Of a DNA stretch of 6,168 nt, positions 1 through 5,217 are shown piece after piece. Location: positions 1-6,168 of the forward strand of contig CACZQT010000251.1 in the NCBI GenBank assembly GCA_902783295.1, in the 5' to 3' direction. This stretch comes from an uncultured Lachnospiraceae bacterium. Its GTDB lineage: Bacteria; Bacillota; Clostridia; Lachnospirales; Lachnospiraceae. The notes beneath the pieces were generated by a model. It did no database searches and was not told the DNA's origin. It saw only the letters and a list, made by a program, of their open reading frames with translations. Position numbers and translations under genes: made by a program. Position 1 is the first letter of the stretch, and each line of letters begins with the position of its first letter.

Positions 1-344
1 ATTCTTTGAAAAGCCTCAAAAGAATCGCGGCTCATTTTCCATCCAAAGGAAAGTGAGTCCTGCCGTGCTGTGGAAGGATCCACACCGGCTTCGATCAGAA
101 GATTCTCAAAAAAGCAGATCCGTTCACTGAGAATATCCGCCTGCTCCTGTCCGGCAAGCGTAAGCGCAAGGTTCCCGTCAGGTTCTACCTGAATCAGTCC
201 CTTTTCCTGCATCTGCCGGACAGATGTACTGACAGACGGTTTCGAAAGCTTCAGGAAATGAGCCACATCCACACAGCGTACGCATAGATATTTTTCCTTC
301 AGTGTACGTATGGCATATAAGTATTTATCCAGTCGCCCGCTCAT
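1..344 (-). CDS. DtxR/MntR-fold transcriptional regulator, 3' end outside window, metal-ligand positions substituted
   Basis: The first 114 residues are visible; the gene continues past the left edge. Residues 1-60 form a winged helix-turn-helix like that of DtxR/MntR iron and manganese repressors, with recognition helix SKPSVSTSV at 34-42. Its Ser34 and Pro36 match DtxR Ser37 and Pro39, which contact DNA. Residues 63-112 match the dimerisation domain, with the typical LLIEAGVDP stretch and a closing SRDSFEAF. Aligning by eye to B. subtilis MntR, all six metal ligands are replaced: Asp8 by Lys7, Glu11 by Tyr10, His77 by Ile76, Glu99 by Leu98, Glu102 by Gly101, His103 by Trp102. Cys21, Cys24 and Cys77 are present instead. 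The ATG at 344 follows an AAGGGG-type ribosome site. Two TTAG-N6-CTAA palindromes sit at its promoter, suggesting autoregulation. Family membership is fairly certain; a metal-independent signal is inference. Confidence 0.88.
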   Translation of the reverse strand, partial: MSGRLDKYLYAIRTLKEKYLCVRCVDVAHFLKLSKPSVSTSVRQMQEKGLIQVEPDGNLALTLAGQEQADILSERICFFENLLIEAGVDPSTARQDSLSFGWKMSRDSFEAFQR

Positions 345-428
345 GGAAAAGCCCCTTCCTGATACCCTTGTTTACAATGCCTGCTGTTTTTTACCATTCC
401 TGCAAAGTGGTTATCGGGCCCTCACATC

Positions 429-446
429 GATTAGCATTCCCTAACC
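429..446. promoter_or_regulatory. Operator 1, DtxR-type palindrome
   Basis: Plus strand reads GATTAG CATTCC CTAACC; in the direction of transcription it is GTTAG-N6-CTAAT. It begins at the predicted transcription start of the regulator gene, just downstream of the -10 box, so a bound repressor would block initiation. It shares its half-sites and 6-base spacer with three other sites in this window. TTAG-N6-CTAA also occurs inside the established DtxR/IdeR consensus TTAGGTTAGSCTAACCTAA. Confidence 0.72.
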
Positions 447-453
447 ACCTGCT

Positions 454-482
454 ATATTAGCACCACCTAACTCATTTGTCAC
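454..482 (-). promoter_or_regulatory. Promoter of the DtxR-like regulator gene
   Basis: On the minus strand a -35 box GTGACA (482-477) is followed by a 17-base spacer and a -10 box TAATAT (459-454). The -10 is preceded by TG and one base, as in extended -10 promoters. Start of transcription would be near 447, giving a leader of about 100 bases before the ATG at 344. Operator 2 fills the spacer and operator 1 starts at +1, a layout typical of a repressed promoter. Confidence 0.6.
455..472. promoter_or_regulatory. Operator 2, DtxR-type palindrome
   Basis: Plus strand reads TATTAG CACCAC CTAACT, again GTTAG-N6-CTAAT in the transcribed direction. It lies between the -35 and -10 boxes of the regulator promoter and overlaps the -10. 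Its centre is 26 bases from that of operator 1, so two dimers could sit side by side. Confidence 0.7.
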
Positions 483-569
483 TGCTTTTTAAGAAAAGTC
501 AATATCAGGCAATTCGCAGCGCATATACATTCTTTCTCTCCTCTTTTCTGTCTGCCTGCGATTTCTCTG

Positions 570-1151
570 TCAGCTGCGCCTTTCGGAATCCCGGAACCTG
601 CCGGTTCTGACTGTCAGCTGAGACAGGGATCTGCCCCTGGATAACTGCCTGCGGTACGAATCTGTACATTTTCTGTACTTTGAAAATGTTTTCCGGGCCT
701 CCTCTTCATTTCCATATGCCTTCCAGCAGCCGGTACACTTTACGCCGCGCCAGGGGTTCTCCATAAAATGCCGGACGTCCTCCGGCGGATATCCGAGGAA
801 CAGGCCGACTTCATGAGGAAACTCCTCATCTTCTGCCATATGGTGGATCAGCTGCGCAATACAGCTTCCGGAACTTCTGCAGCAGTAGCCTTTCTCCTGA
901 AGAATTTCCTTCGCTGCCGGACTGCCAAGATCCCGGTCCAGGTAATCCGGCCTGTACAGATAAAGCAGCGCGCTTTTTTCGGTTTTGCGAAGAGCAACTA
1001 TACAAAGTCCTTTTTCCCGGAACAGCCGGTTCAGCTGCCGCAGCTCACCCCCGATATCCCCGCCTGACTCCAGGCTGACCGGAAACATATTTGCCGTCTT
1101 CAGCCCGGCCAGTGTCGGTGAGCAATGGTCAATCAATACTTGTTCAGACAT
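570..1151 (-). CDS. DUF3793 family protein, Cys-rich
   Basis: A 193-residue soluble protein that I recognise as DUF3793, a Clostridia family with no established function. Family signatures are the N-terminal HCSPTLAGLKTANMF stretch (residues 9-23) and the highly typical FPHEVGLFLGYPPEDV block (111-126), followed by a GCWKAYGN-like segment and KCTDSYRR near 161-168. It holds eight cysteines (10, 50, 90, 91, 97, 139, 142, 162), including a CxxC at 139-142, which might bind metal or an Fe-S centre; that is inference. No signal peptide or membrane segment is seen. The last 20 residues are Arg/Ser-rich and look variable. The ATG overlaps the upstream DUF2325 stop (TGATG), with an AGGAGG site at 1167-1162, so the two genes are translationally coupled. 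No convincing terminator follows, so transcription may run on into the DtxR-like gene. Confidence 0.88.
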   Translation of the reverse strand: MSEQVLIDHCSPTLAGLKTANMFPVSLESGGDIGGELRQLNRLFREKGLCIVALRKTEKSALLYLYRPDYLDRDLGSPAAKEILQEKGYCCRSSGSCIAQLIHHMAEDEEFPHEVGLFLGYPPEDVRHFMENPWRGVKCTGCWKAYGNEEEARKTFSKYRKCTDSYRRQLSRGRSLSQLTVRTGRFRDSERRS

Positions 1152-1447
1152 CAGGCAGTAACCTCCTCTTCGCGCACATGCTCCTGTAAAATGTCTTTAA
1201 GGGAATTCATGGAGCTGGTATGGCAATGTACAATCTTCGTTGCCCCGCATACGCCTGTCAGGGCACACTGGAGCATCTTATGAGAGATTGTATGAGTAAA
1301 AACGATCAGAAGATCCGGTACCCCGATCCGGCTTTTCATGTCGGCACAGGGTTTACAGAATACTTTGGCCTTACATCCGTATTTCCGGCAGACATCGGAG
1401 TACTGTCTTTTCATGCATTCATTTCCGCCAAGAATCACCACGCTCAT
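1151..1447 (-). CDS. DUF2325 family protein, Cys-rich
   Basis: A 98-residue protein matching DUF2325, a small family of unknown biochemical role. The visible plan is a beta strand with a Gly-Gly motif at the start (VVILGGNE, residues 3-10), YGCKAKVF at 23-30, a central PDLLIVFTHTISHKM block (44-58), and a C-terminal HCHTSSMNSLKDIL (74-87), where the family usually has a His-Ser-rich motif before a Leu helix. Eight cysteines (11, 20, 25, 31, 34, 61, 67, 75) and His52, 56, 74 and 76 are unusually dense for 98 residues and would suit metal or redox chemistry (inference). It is the first gene of the DUF2325-DUF3793 unit. The ATG at 1447 has a GGAAGGGAG-type ribosome site, and two DtxR-type palindromes lie in its promoter and leader. 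Full family length, apparently intact. Confidence 0.88.
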   Translation of the reverse strand: MSVVILGGNECMKRQYSDVCRKYGCKAKVFCKPCADMKSRIGVPDLLIVFTHTISHKMLQCALTGVCGATKIVHCHTSSMNSLKDILQEHVREEEVTA

Positions 1448-1466
1448 TGCTTTTCTCCCTTCCCAT

Positions 1467-1484
1467 GGTTAGCCGCAACTAACC
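1467..1484. promoter_or_regulatory. Operator 3, DtxR-type palindrome in the DUF2325 leader
   Basis: GGTTAG CCGCAA CTAACC is the most symmetrical copy, with perfect 6-base arms. It ends 20 bases before the DUF2325 start codon, inside the predicted transcript (about +49 to +66). There it could act as a roadblock operator. As RNA it could also fold into a 6-bp hairpin just ahead of the ribosome site. Confidence 0.7.
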
Positions 1485-1500
1485 GTCAGATCTTTAAAAT

Positions 1501-1524
1501 CCGCCGTGCGCCAGGACACGGCGG
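1501..1524 (-). terminator. GC-rich hairpin: possible ygeX terminator and DUF2325 leader stem-loop
   Basis: CCGCCGTG and CACGGCGG form a perfect 8-bp stem with an 8-base loop, followed on the minus strand by ATTTT. It lies about 40 bases after the ygeX stop codon and could end that transcript. The T-run is short, so termination may be weak. A DUF2325 transcript starting near 1533 would carry the same hairpin almost at its 5' end. It shares two bases with operator 4. Confidence 0.5.
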
Positions 1525-1540
1525 TTAGTTTACTCTAACA
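1523..1540. promoter_or_regulatory. Operator 4, DtxR-type palindrome at the DUF2325 promoter
   Basis: Plus strand reads GGTTAG TTTACT CTAACA; in the transcribed direction it is GTTAG-N6-CTAACC. It touches the last base of the -10 box and covers the predicted start point near 1533, so occupancy should repress initiation. Its centre is 56 bases from that of operator 3. Confidence 0.72.
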
Positions 1541-1568
1541 TCATATATACTGTTTGTCCGGATGTCAA
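1540..1568 (-). promoter_or_regulatory. Sigma-A promoter of the DUF2325-DUF3793 unit
   Basis: Minus strand shows a consensus -35 TTGACA (1568-1563), exactly 17 bases of spacer, and -10 TATGAT (1545-1540). This is the best promoter match in the window. The -35 box contains the TGA stop codon of the upstream ygeX-type gene. Operator 4 begins at the end of the -10, so a strong promoter held down by a repressor is the natural reading. Confidence 0.75.
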
Positions 1569-2773
1569 GGGATTTCCGTGATCCTTCTATAATTTTCCGG
1601 ATCCGTATCCCCCTCCGTATTGATCAGCAGGACAACGGAATCCCGGTCCAGCTTCAGTTCCCGGGCCAGCGGGGCATATTCCGGACAGGCAGTGATTCTG
1701 TCCAGCAGTCCTGCAGGTACGGCCCCGGATTCTCCGGATACGATACCGGCACTCTCCCGCAGCAGCCGCATCCCGTGACAGGTCACTTCGTCCACGCAGG
1801 AAAACCCGCCGGCGGCCAGGTTCTTCAGAATCTCCCACGCCAGTGTGCAGGGGATGGCACAGTTCAGCCCCGCCATGATGGTTTCCCCGGAGCCTGCCGC
1901 CTCATGAGGGCAGCCGTCGCCGCAGGCAAACGAATCATAAAAACAGGCCACTTCCCGGGGTTCCGCCGTGACGATAACTGGGGGTTCTTCCGGAAATGCT
2001 TCCGCAGCGGCAGCTGCAATACTTCCGGCCATGGAGCCTACTCCCGCCTGCAGGAACAGATGAGTCGGCCTTTCATAGCCCATCGCCTGCATCTGCCGGA
2101 GTGCCTCATAAAACAGGGTCGTATAGCCCTGCATAATCCACAGGGGGACTTCCTCATAATCCGGCCATGAGGTATCCTGGATCAGGAGCCAGCCTTCTTT
2201 TGCCGCCTGCTCTCTCGTCCACCGGACGCAGTCATCATACCGCATATCCGTTATGGTCACTTCTGCGCTTCCGGCATCCCGGATGGCCTGTGCCCTGACA
2301 GGAACAGTCCCCACAGGCATGAACACTTTCGCCCGGCAGCCAAAAACTCCCGCCGCCCAGGACACGCCTTTTCCGTGGTTTCCATCCGTTGTCGTGGCAA
2401 ACACCATCTTTTCCAGCCGCTCACGGTATTCCGGAGCCATCAGCATGGCCGGCTCCGCAGTCCTTTCATCCAGCCCCAGCTCCCGGCAGAGAATGCGGAA
2501 CATGGCATAAATACTCCCCAGTCCCTTGAAAGCCTTCAGGCCGAACCGGGAGGACTCATCCTTCACCAGGACGGCTCTCACTCCGGCCCTGGCTGCCAGA
2601 TCCCGGCAGTCCGCCAGGGCAGTGACTGCATAGGAAGAGAGCGACTCGTGCAGCCGGCGTACATTCTCTGTCCCCTCCGGGGAGAACTCCGGAAAATGCG
2701 ATTTCTTTGTGCGGCAGAACCTGTTTGCTGCAAATAAAATATCTCTTGAAATAGTTCTCTCTCGGTCAGTCAT
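1565..2773 (-). CDS. ygeX: Diaminopropionate ammonia-lyase (PLP enzyme)
   Basis: Predicted to convert 2,3-diaminopropionate to pyruvate and two ammonia in the cytoplasm. The 402-residue product is close to E. coli YgeX in length and is a fold-type II PLP enzyme. The Schiff-base lysine is Lys83 in RFGLKAFKGLG (76-86). TTTDGNHGKG (127-136) holds Asp130, matching the catalytic Asp120 of the E. coli enzyme. QDTSW (199-203) holds Asp200, matching its Asp189. QAGVGSMAG (242-250) is the phosphate-binding loop, and AGLNCAIPC and SGESGA complete the family pattern. Cys277 and Cys305 align with the cysteines reported to form a disulfide near the E. coli active site. The frame is open up to 2965, but I chose the ATG at 2773 because GGAG lies 6 bases ahead, a TATAAT is just upstream, and homology begins there. 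None of the other usual yge catabolic genes is adjacent. Confidence 0.9.
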   Translation of the reverse strand: MTDRERTISRDILFAANRFCRTKKSHFPEFSPEGTENVRRLHESLSSYAVTALADCRDLAARAGVRAVLVKDESSRFGLKAFKGLGSIYAMFRILCRELGLDERTAEPAMLMAPEYRERLEKMVFATTTDGNHGKGVSWAAGVFGCRAKVFMPVGTVPVRAQAIRDAGSAEVTITDMRYDDCVRWTREQAAKEGWLLIQDTSWPDYEEVPLWIMQGYTTLFYEALRQMQAMGYERPTHLFLQAGVGSMAGSIAAAAAEAFPEEPPVIVTAEPREVACFYDSFACGDGCPHEAAGSGETIMAGLNCAIPCTLAWEILKNLAAGGFSCVDEVTCHGMRLLRESAGIVSGESGAVPAGLLDRITACPEYAPLARELKLDRDSVVLLINTEGDTDPENYRRITEIP

Positions 2774-2797
2774 AGTCATCTCCATAAAGTCAGGTAG

Positions 2798-2803
2798 ATT
2801 ATA
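2798..2803 (-). promoter_or_regulatory. Probable -10 box for the ygeX-type gene
   Basis: A perfect TATAAT on the minus strand, 24 bases before the chosen start codon at 2773. The -35 region (around 2821-2826, GCTATC) is poor, so the promoter may be weak or need an activator. It would give a leader of only about 18 bases. Confidence 0.45.
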
Positions 2804-2814
2804 GCCTCTTTCTG

Positions 2815-2823
2815 TGGTATGAT
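2815..2823 (+). promoter_or_regulatory. Extended -10 promoter for the CmpB-family gene
   Basis: TGG followed by TATGAT forms an extended -10 element on the plus strand, about 50 bases before the TTG start at 2874. The -35 at 17-base spacing (TAGATT, 2795-2800) is weak, as is common with extended -10 promoters. It lies back to back with the ygeX -10, so the two divergent promoters overlap. Confidence 0.45.
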
Positions 2824-2873
2824 AGCATAATAGGAAACATGATCTCTTCCCATCAGAAACGGAGGGAGCTGCT

Positions 2874-3434
2874 TTGAACAAATGGAATCCATTCCGGGAC
2901 GAAAACCTCACCAGAAAGCAGGCGGTACTGGCTTCTGCCCTTGTTTTTGTGATCGCCGGGATCACCGGCTGGGTCTATGAAGAATTCTTTTACTATTTAA
3001 ACGACGGATATTTCTCCCTCCGCGGACATGGCGTTGGCCCCTGGCTTCCGATTTATGCCTTCGGCATGATTATCCTTCTTTTTGCGACAGCACCGGTGAA
3101 GGAATCAATATGGAAAGTCGCCCTGCTGTGCGCGCTCATCAGCGGCGCATTCGAGTTTGTCGTCGGCTGGGCTCTCTATCATTTCCACGACGGCCTGCGC
3201 CTGTGGGACTATAACACAGAACGCTGGAACTGGGGAAATATCGGCGGCTATGTCTGCTTCCGGTCGGTCATTGTGTTTGCGGCCGCAGCGCCGATCCTGA
3301 TCTATACGCTGATCCCGCTGATCGGAAAGATGGCAAAGAAGCTTCCCGATAAAGTTTATACACTGATCACCCTGGTTCCCTTTGTTCTGTTCATCATCGA
3401 CATCATCCAGGGTTATCTCATAAAAGGACTGTAA
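2874..3434 (+). CDS. Putative ABC-transporter type IV / CmpB-family membrane protein
   Basis: A 186-residue integral membrane protein with about five hydrophobic segments (roughly 17-33, 55-72, 80-103, 127-150, 162-181) and no signal peptide. Motifs fit the CmpB family (putative ABC-transporter type IV), common in Firmicutes: GWVYE (32-36), GPWLPIY (55-61), EFVVGW (94-99), LWDYN (110-114) and NIGGY (122-126). Despite the family name there is no ATPase partner beside it, so a transport role is unproven. The start is TTG at 2874, justified by GGAGGG seven bases ahead; no ATG in frame fits. It is a single-gene transcript from an extended -10 promoter, divergent from ygeX, and ends 11 bases before a strong terminator. 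Confidence 0.82.
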   Translation: MNKWNPFRDENLTRKQAVLASALVFVIAGITGWVYEEFFYYLNDGYFSLRGHGVGPWLPIYAFGMIILLFATAPVKESIWKVALLCALISGAFEFVVGWALYHFHDGLRLWDYNTERWNWGNIGGYVCFRSVIVFAAAAPILIYTLIPLIGKMAKKLPDKVYTLITLVPFVLFIIDIIQGYLIKGL

Positions 3435-3445
3435 AAAGATGCTGC

Positions 3446-3476
3446 AAAGGCCGGGCGTTGGTAACCCGGCCTTTTT
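3446..3476 (+). terminator. Intrinsic terminator shared by convergent genes
   Basis: AAAGGCCGGG and CCCGGCCTTT make a perfect 10-bp stem with a 9-base loop, followed by TT. Outside it, AAAGATG (3435-3441) and CATCTTT (3477-3483) can pair as well, extending the structure across a small internal loop. It follows the CmpB-family stop directly and lies just past the DUF554 stop on the other strand, so it can serve both, though the minus-strand T-run is shorter. Confidence 0.88.
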
Positions 3477-3481
3477 CATCT

Positions 3482-4195
3482 TTAAAAGCGGAGCGGCAGG
3501 AAGGCCGCTGCCACCGCCAGGAAAACGGCCGGCAGCAGGTTCGCCACCCGGATCTTCTTTCCCCATATCAGATTGATTCCCACGCAAAAGATGAGAACAT
3601 TGCCGACCAGGGACAGATAGCCCATGGCTCTGTCTGTCATCATGGGTTTAATTCCCGTGGCCAGCAGGGTTAATGCGCCTTCCCATATAAAAACGGGAAT
3701 GGCGGAGAAAACACAACCTTTCCCCAAGGAGCAGGTCATGACCATGATAATGATCAGATCCAGGATTGCTTTTGCGCCAAGTATGGACCAGTCCCCGGCA
3801 ATGCCGTCCTGAATGGCACCGACAATGGCCATGGCCCCGATACAGACTGTTAAGGAAGCCGTCAGAAAACCATTCACAAATCCCGGATCTTTCGCGTTTC
3901 CGGTCTTTCTCTTCAGCCATTCCCCGAAGCGCTCAAACCAGAGTTCGATATTCATGATCTCACCGATCAGGCCGCCCAGAGCCAGGCAGGCTACGACAAG
4001 CATCGAACCGCCGTCCGGAAAGAATTCGTTATGGAGCATGTAGTTCATTGCTCCTGAAATACCGATAAAAAGCGTCCCGATCCCGCAGGCCATCGTCAAT
4101 GTTTCCTGGTGCCGCTCCTTCAGCAGCTTTCCGAACAGATGTCCGCCAAAACCGCCGATCACAATCGCTGCCGTATTTACAATTGTTCCAACCAT
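3482..4195 (-). CDS. DUF554 family membrane protein (YqgA/YdfK-like)
   Basis: A 237-residue multi-pass membrane protein matching DUF554, about the same length as E. coli YqgA; transport function is suspected for the family but not established. It opens with GTIVNTAAIVIGGFGG (3-18), the typical Gly-rich first segment. Further hydrophobic stretches lie near 33-54, 64-80, 106-128, 140-157, 160-181, 193-211 and 216-233. The NGFLTASLTVCIGAMAIVGAIQDG region (108-131) is the most conserved family block. The ATG at 4195 has AGGA about 8 bases ahead; that site overlaps the TAG stop of the NUDIX gene, so the two are coupled. It is the last gene of the four-gene minus-strand cluster and ends at the shared terminator. 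Confidence 0.9.
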   Translation of the reverse strand: MVGTIVNTAAIVIGGFGGHLFGKLLKERHQETLTMACGIGTLFIGISGAMNYMLHNEFFPDGGSMLVVACLALGGLIGEIMNIELWFERFGEWLKRKTGNAKDPGFVNGFLTASLTVCIGAMAIVGAIQDGIAGDWSILGAKAILDLIIIMVMTCSLGKGCVFSAIPVFIWEGALTLLATGIKPMMTDRAMGYLSLVGNVLIFCVGINLIWGKKIRVANLLPAVFLAVAAAFLPLRF

Positions 4196-4205
4196 AATCG
4201 CTGTC

Positions 4206-4610
4206 CTACCGCAAAGAAGCTTCTATCGCTTCTATTACTATCAAATCTGCAGGCAGCCAGTTTACCTGCCGCATTGCATGAAGCGGCAGCCATTTAGCTG
4301 CTTCATGCTCCAGAAGTGTAAGATGTCCTTCCGTGAGGCTGCACCAGAAGCAGTCCATGGAAAGGTGAAATGCCGGATAATCATACTCCACGGTCGTAAG
4401 ATATCTGTCCACCGCAATGCCGGCGTCCAGTTCTTCACGGATTTCCCGCACCAGAGCTTCCTCCGGCGTTTCTCCGCTTTCTATCTTTCCGCCCGGAAAT
4501 TCCCACCAGTCCTTATAATCCCCATAGCCGCGCTGTGTTGCGAATACCACGGGTTCTCCGTTTTCATCCACTGATTTTATAACAGCTGCCACAACTCTGA
4601 TTGTTTTCAT
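4206..4610 (-). CDS. NUDIX (deoxy)nucleoside triphosphate pyrophosphohydrolase, MutT/CTP-type
   Basis: A 134-residue cytoplasmic hydrolase of the MutT group, expected to cleave (d)NTPs to the monophosphate and pyrophosphate with Mg2+. The NUDIX box runs from Gly41: GKIESGE, seven residues, then REIREEL (55-61), including metal-binding Glu59 and Glu60. The usual Gly after it is Asp62, a change common in MutT relatives acting on CTP or 5-methyl-dCTP. EYDYPAFHLSMDCFWC downstream and WLPADL near the end also fit that subgroup. Substrate is inferred. I chose the ATG at 4610, where homology starts and a GGAAAA precedes it; a GTG at 4637 is in frame but has no ribosome site. It lies 54 bases after the GNAT gene and 10 before DUF554. 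Confidence 0.88.
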   Translation of the reverse strand: MKTIRVVAAVIKSVDENGEPVVFATQRGYGDYKDWWEFPGGKIESGETPEEALVREIREELDAGIAVDRYLTTVEYDYPAFHLSMDCFWCSLTEGHLTLLEHEAAKWLPLHAMRQVNWLPADLIVIEAIEASLR

Positions 4611-4664
4611 GCTTTGTTTTCCATACATTTTCTGCACAAATGCGTATGAAGAAGATGATCGGGA

Positions 4665-5174
4665 TTACATGGGAGAAGCCGTTTTCTCAAAAGCCAGGCG
4701 GGGGTAATCATCCTCCTCCACGTAAATAGTACCGCAGTGGACAAAGCCCAGTTTCGTAAGGAGATTCTGCATAACGATATTGTCACCGTGCGTATCAATC
4801 CGAAGGTGTCCGCACTGTTCCAAAGCCCAGTTGATGCAGAAGGCCCCTATTCCTTTCTCAGAACCGTCCCCGGCGATGCGGTGAACAACGCCGTAAGGGC
4901 TGTCGTTCAGCCATGCGCCGTCTGTGATATCCCGATAAGTCGGCTCAATGTCCTTCCCCTGAATGAAGTAAAAGGTGCCGATCACCTTCCCTTCATCATT
5001 GAGGCAGACATAGCTGCCGCCCTCCCGGATATCTTTATGTATCAATTCCTCCGGCGGCCAGTGAGTGGACCCCCATTGGTTGGGATTGCCATGCTCTGCC
5101 ATGAAGTCTCTCGCAAAACGATAGATCTCCATCATCCGCCCGAAGTCCTGTTCCGTGGAATGCCTGATTTTCAT
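4665..5174 (-). CDS. GNAT family N-acetyltransferase
   Basis: A 169-residue single-domain acetyltransferase that would use acetyl-CoA; the acceptor is unknown. The N-terminal IRHSTEQDFGRMMEIY (3-18) is the usual first strand and helix. SYVCLNDEGKVIGTFYFI (54-71) forms the central strands. VVHRIAGDG (96-104) followed by SEKGIGA (105-111) is motif A, the CoA pyrophosphate loop. LRIDTHGDNIVMQNLLTKLGF (124-144) is the closing motif B region. The GNPNQWGSTHWPPEEL stretch (29-44) resembles uncharacterised Firmicute GNAT proteins. The ATG at 5174 has GGGAG about 9 bases ahead. It follows the hydrolase by 43 bases with no terminator between them. Confidence 0.88.
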   Translation of the reverse strand: MKIRHSTEQDFGRMMEIYRFARDFMAEHGNPNQWGSTHWPPEELIHKDIREGGSYVCLNDEGKVIGTFYFIQGKDIEPTYRDITDGAWLNDSPYGVVHRIAGDGSEKGIGAFCINWALEQCGHLRIDTHGDNIVMQNLLTKLGFVHCGTIYVEEDDYPRLAFEKTASPM

Positions 5175-5217
5175 GCAATGGTTCTCCCTTTTATTTCCGG
5201 CTGTTTTCAGGCAGCAG

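Noticed and set aside
341..397. An 18-residue minus-strand reading frame whose TGA overlaps the regulator ATG, as in a leader peptide.
   Set aside because: The only purine-rich stretch is directly against its ATG, too close for a ribosome site, and the sequence has no recognisable features.
345..569. A riboswitch in the leader of the regulator gene.
   Set aside because: No recognised riboswitch core and no terminator/antiterminator pair is visible; the DNA palindromes explain the regulatory content better.
1562..2170. A 202-codon plus-strand frame.
   Set aside because: It is antisense to the ygeX-type gene, has low-complexity Gly/Arg/Gln/His-rich content and no ribosome site; a shadow of a GC-rich coding region.
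2774..2965. A 64-residue N-terminal extension of the ygeX-type protein.
   Set aside because: It would overlap the divergent CmpB-family gene and both promoters, and homology and a ribosome site support the start at 2773.
3105..3587. A 160-codon minus-strand frame.
   Set aside because: It crosses the CmpB-family gene in antisense, the terminator and the DUF554 end; its product is Asp/Gln/Pro-rich with no recognisable domain.
4611..4664. A separate terminator or promoter between the GNAT and NUDIX genes.
   Set aside because: No GC-rich stem with a T-run and no -35/-10 pair with good spacing could be found; the genes are better read as one transcript.
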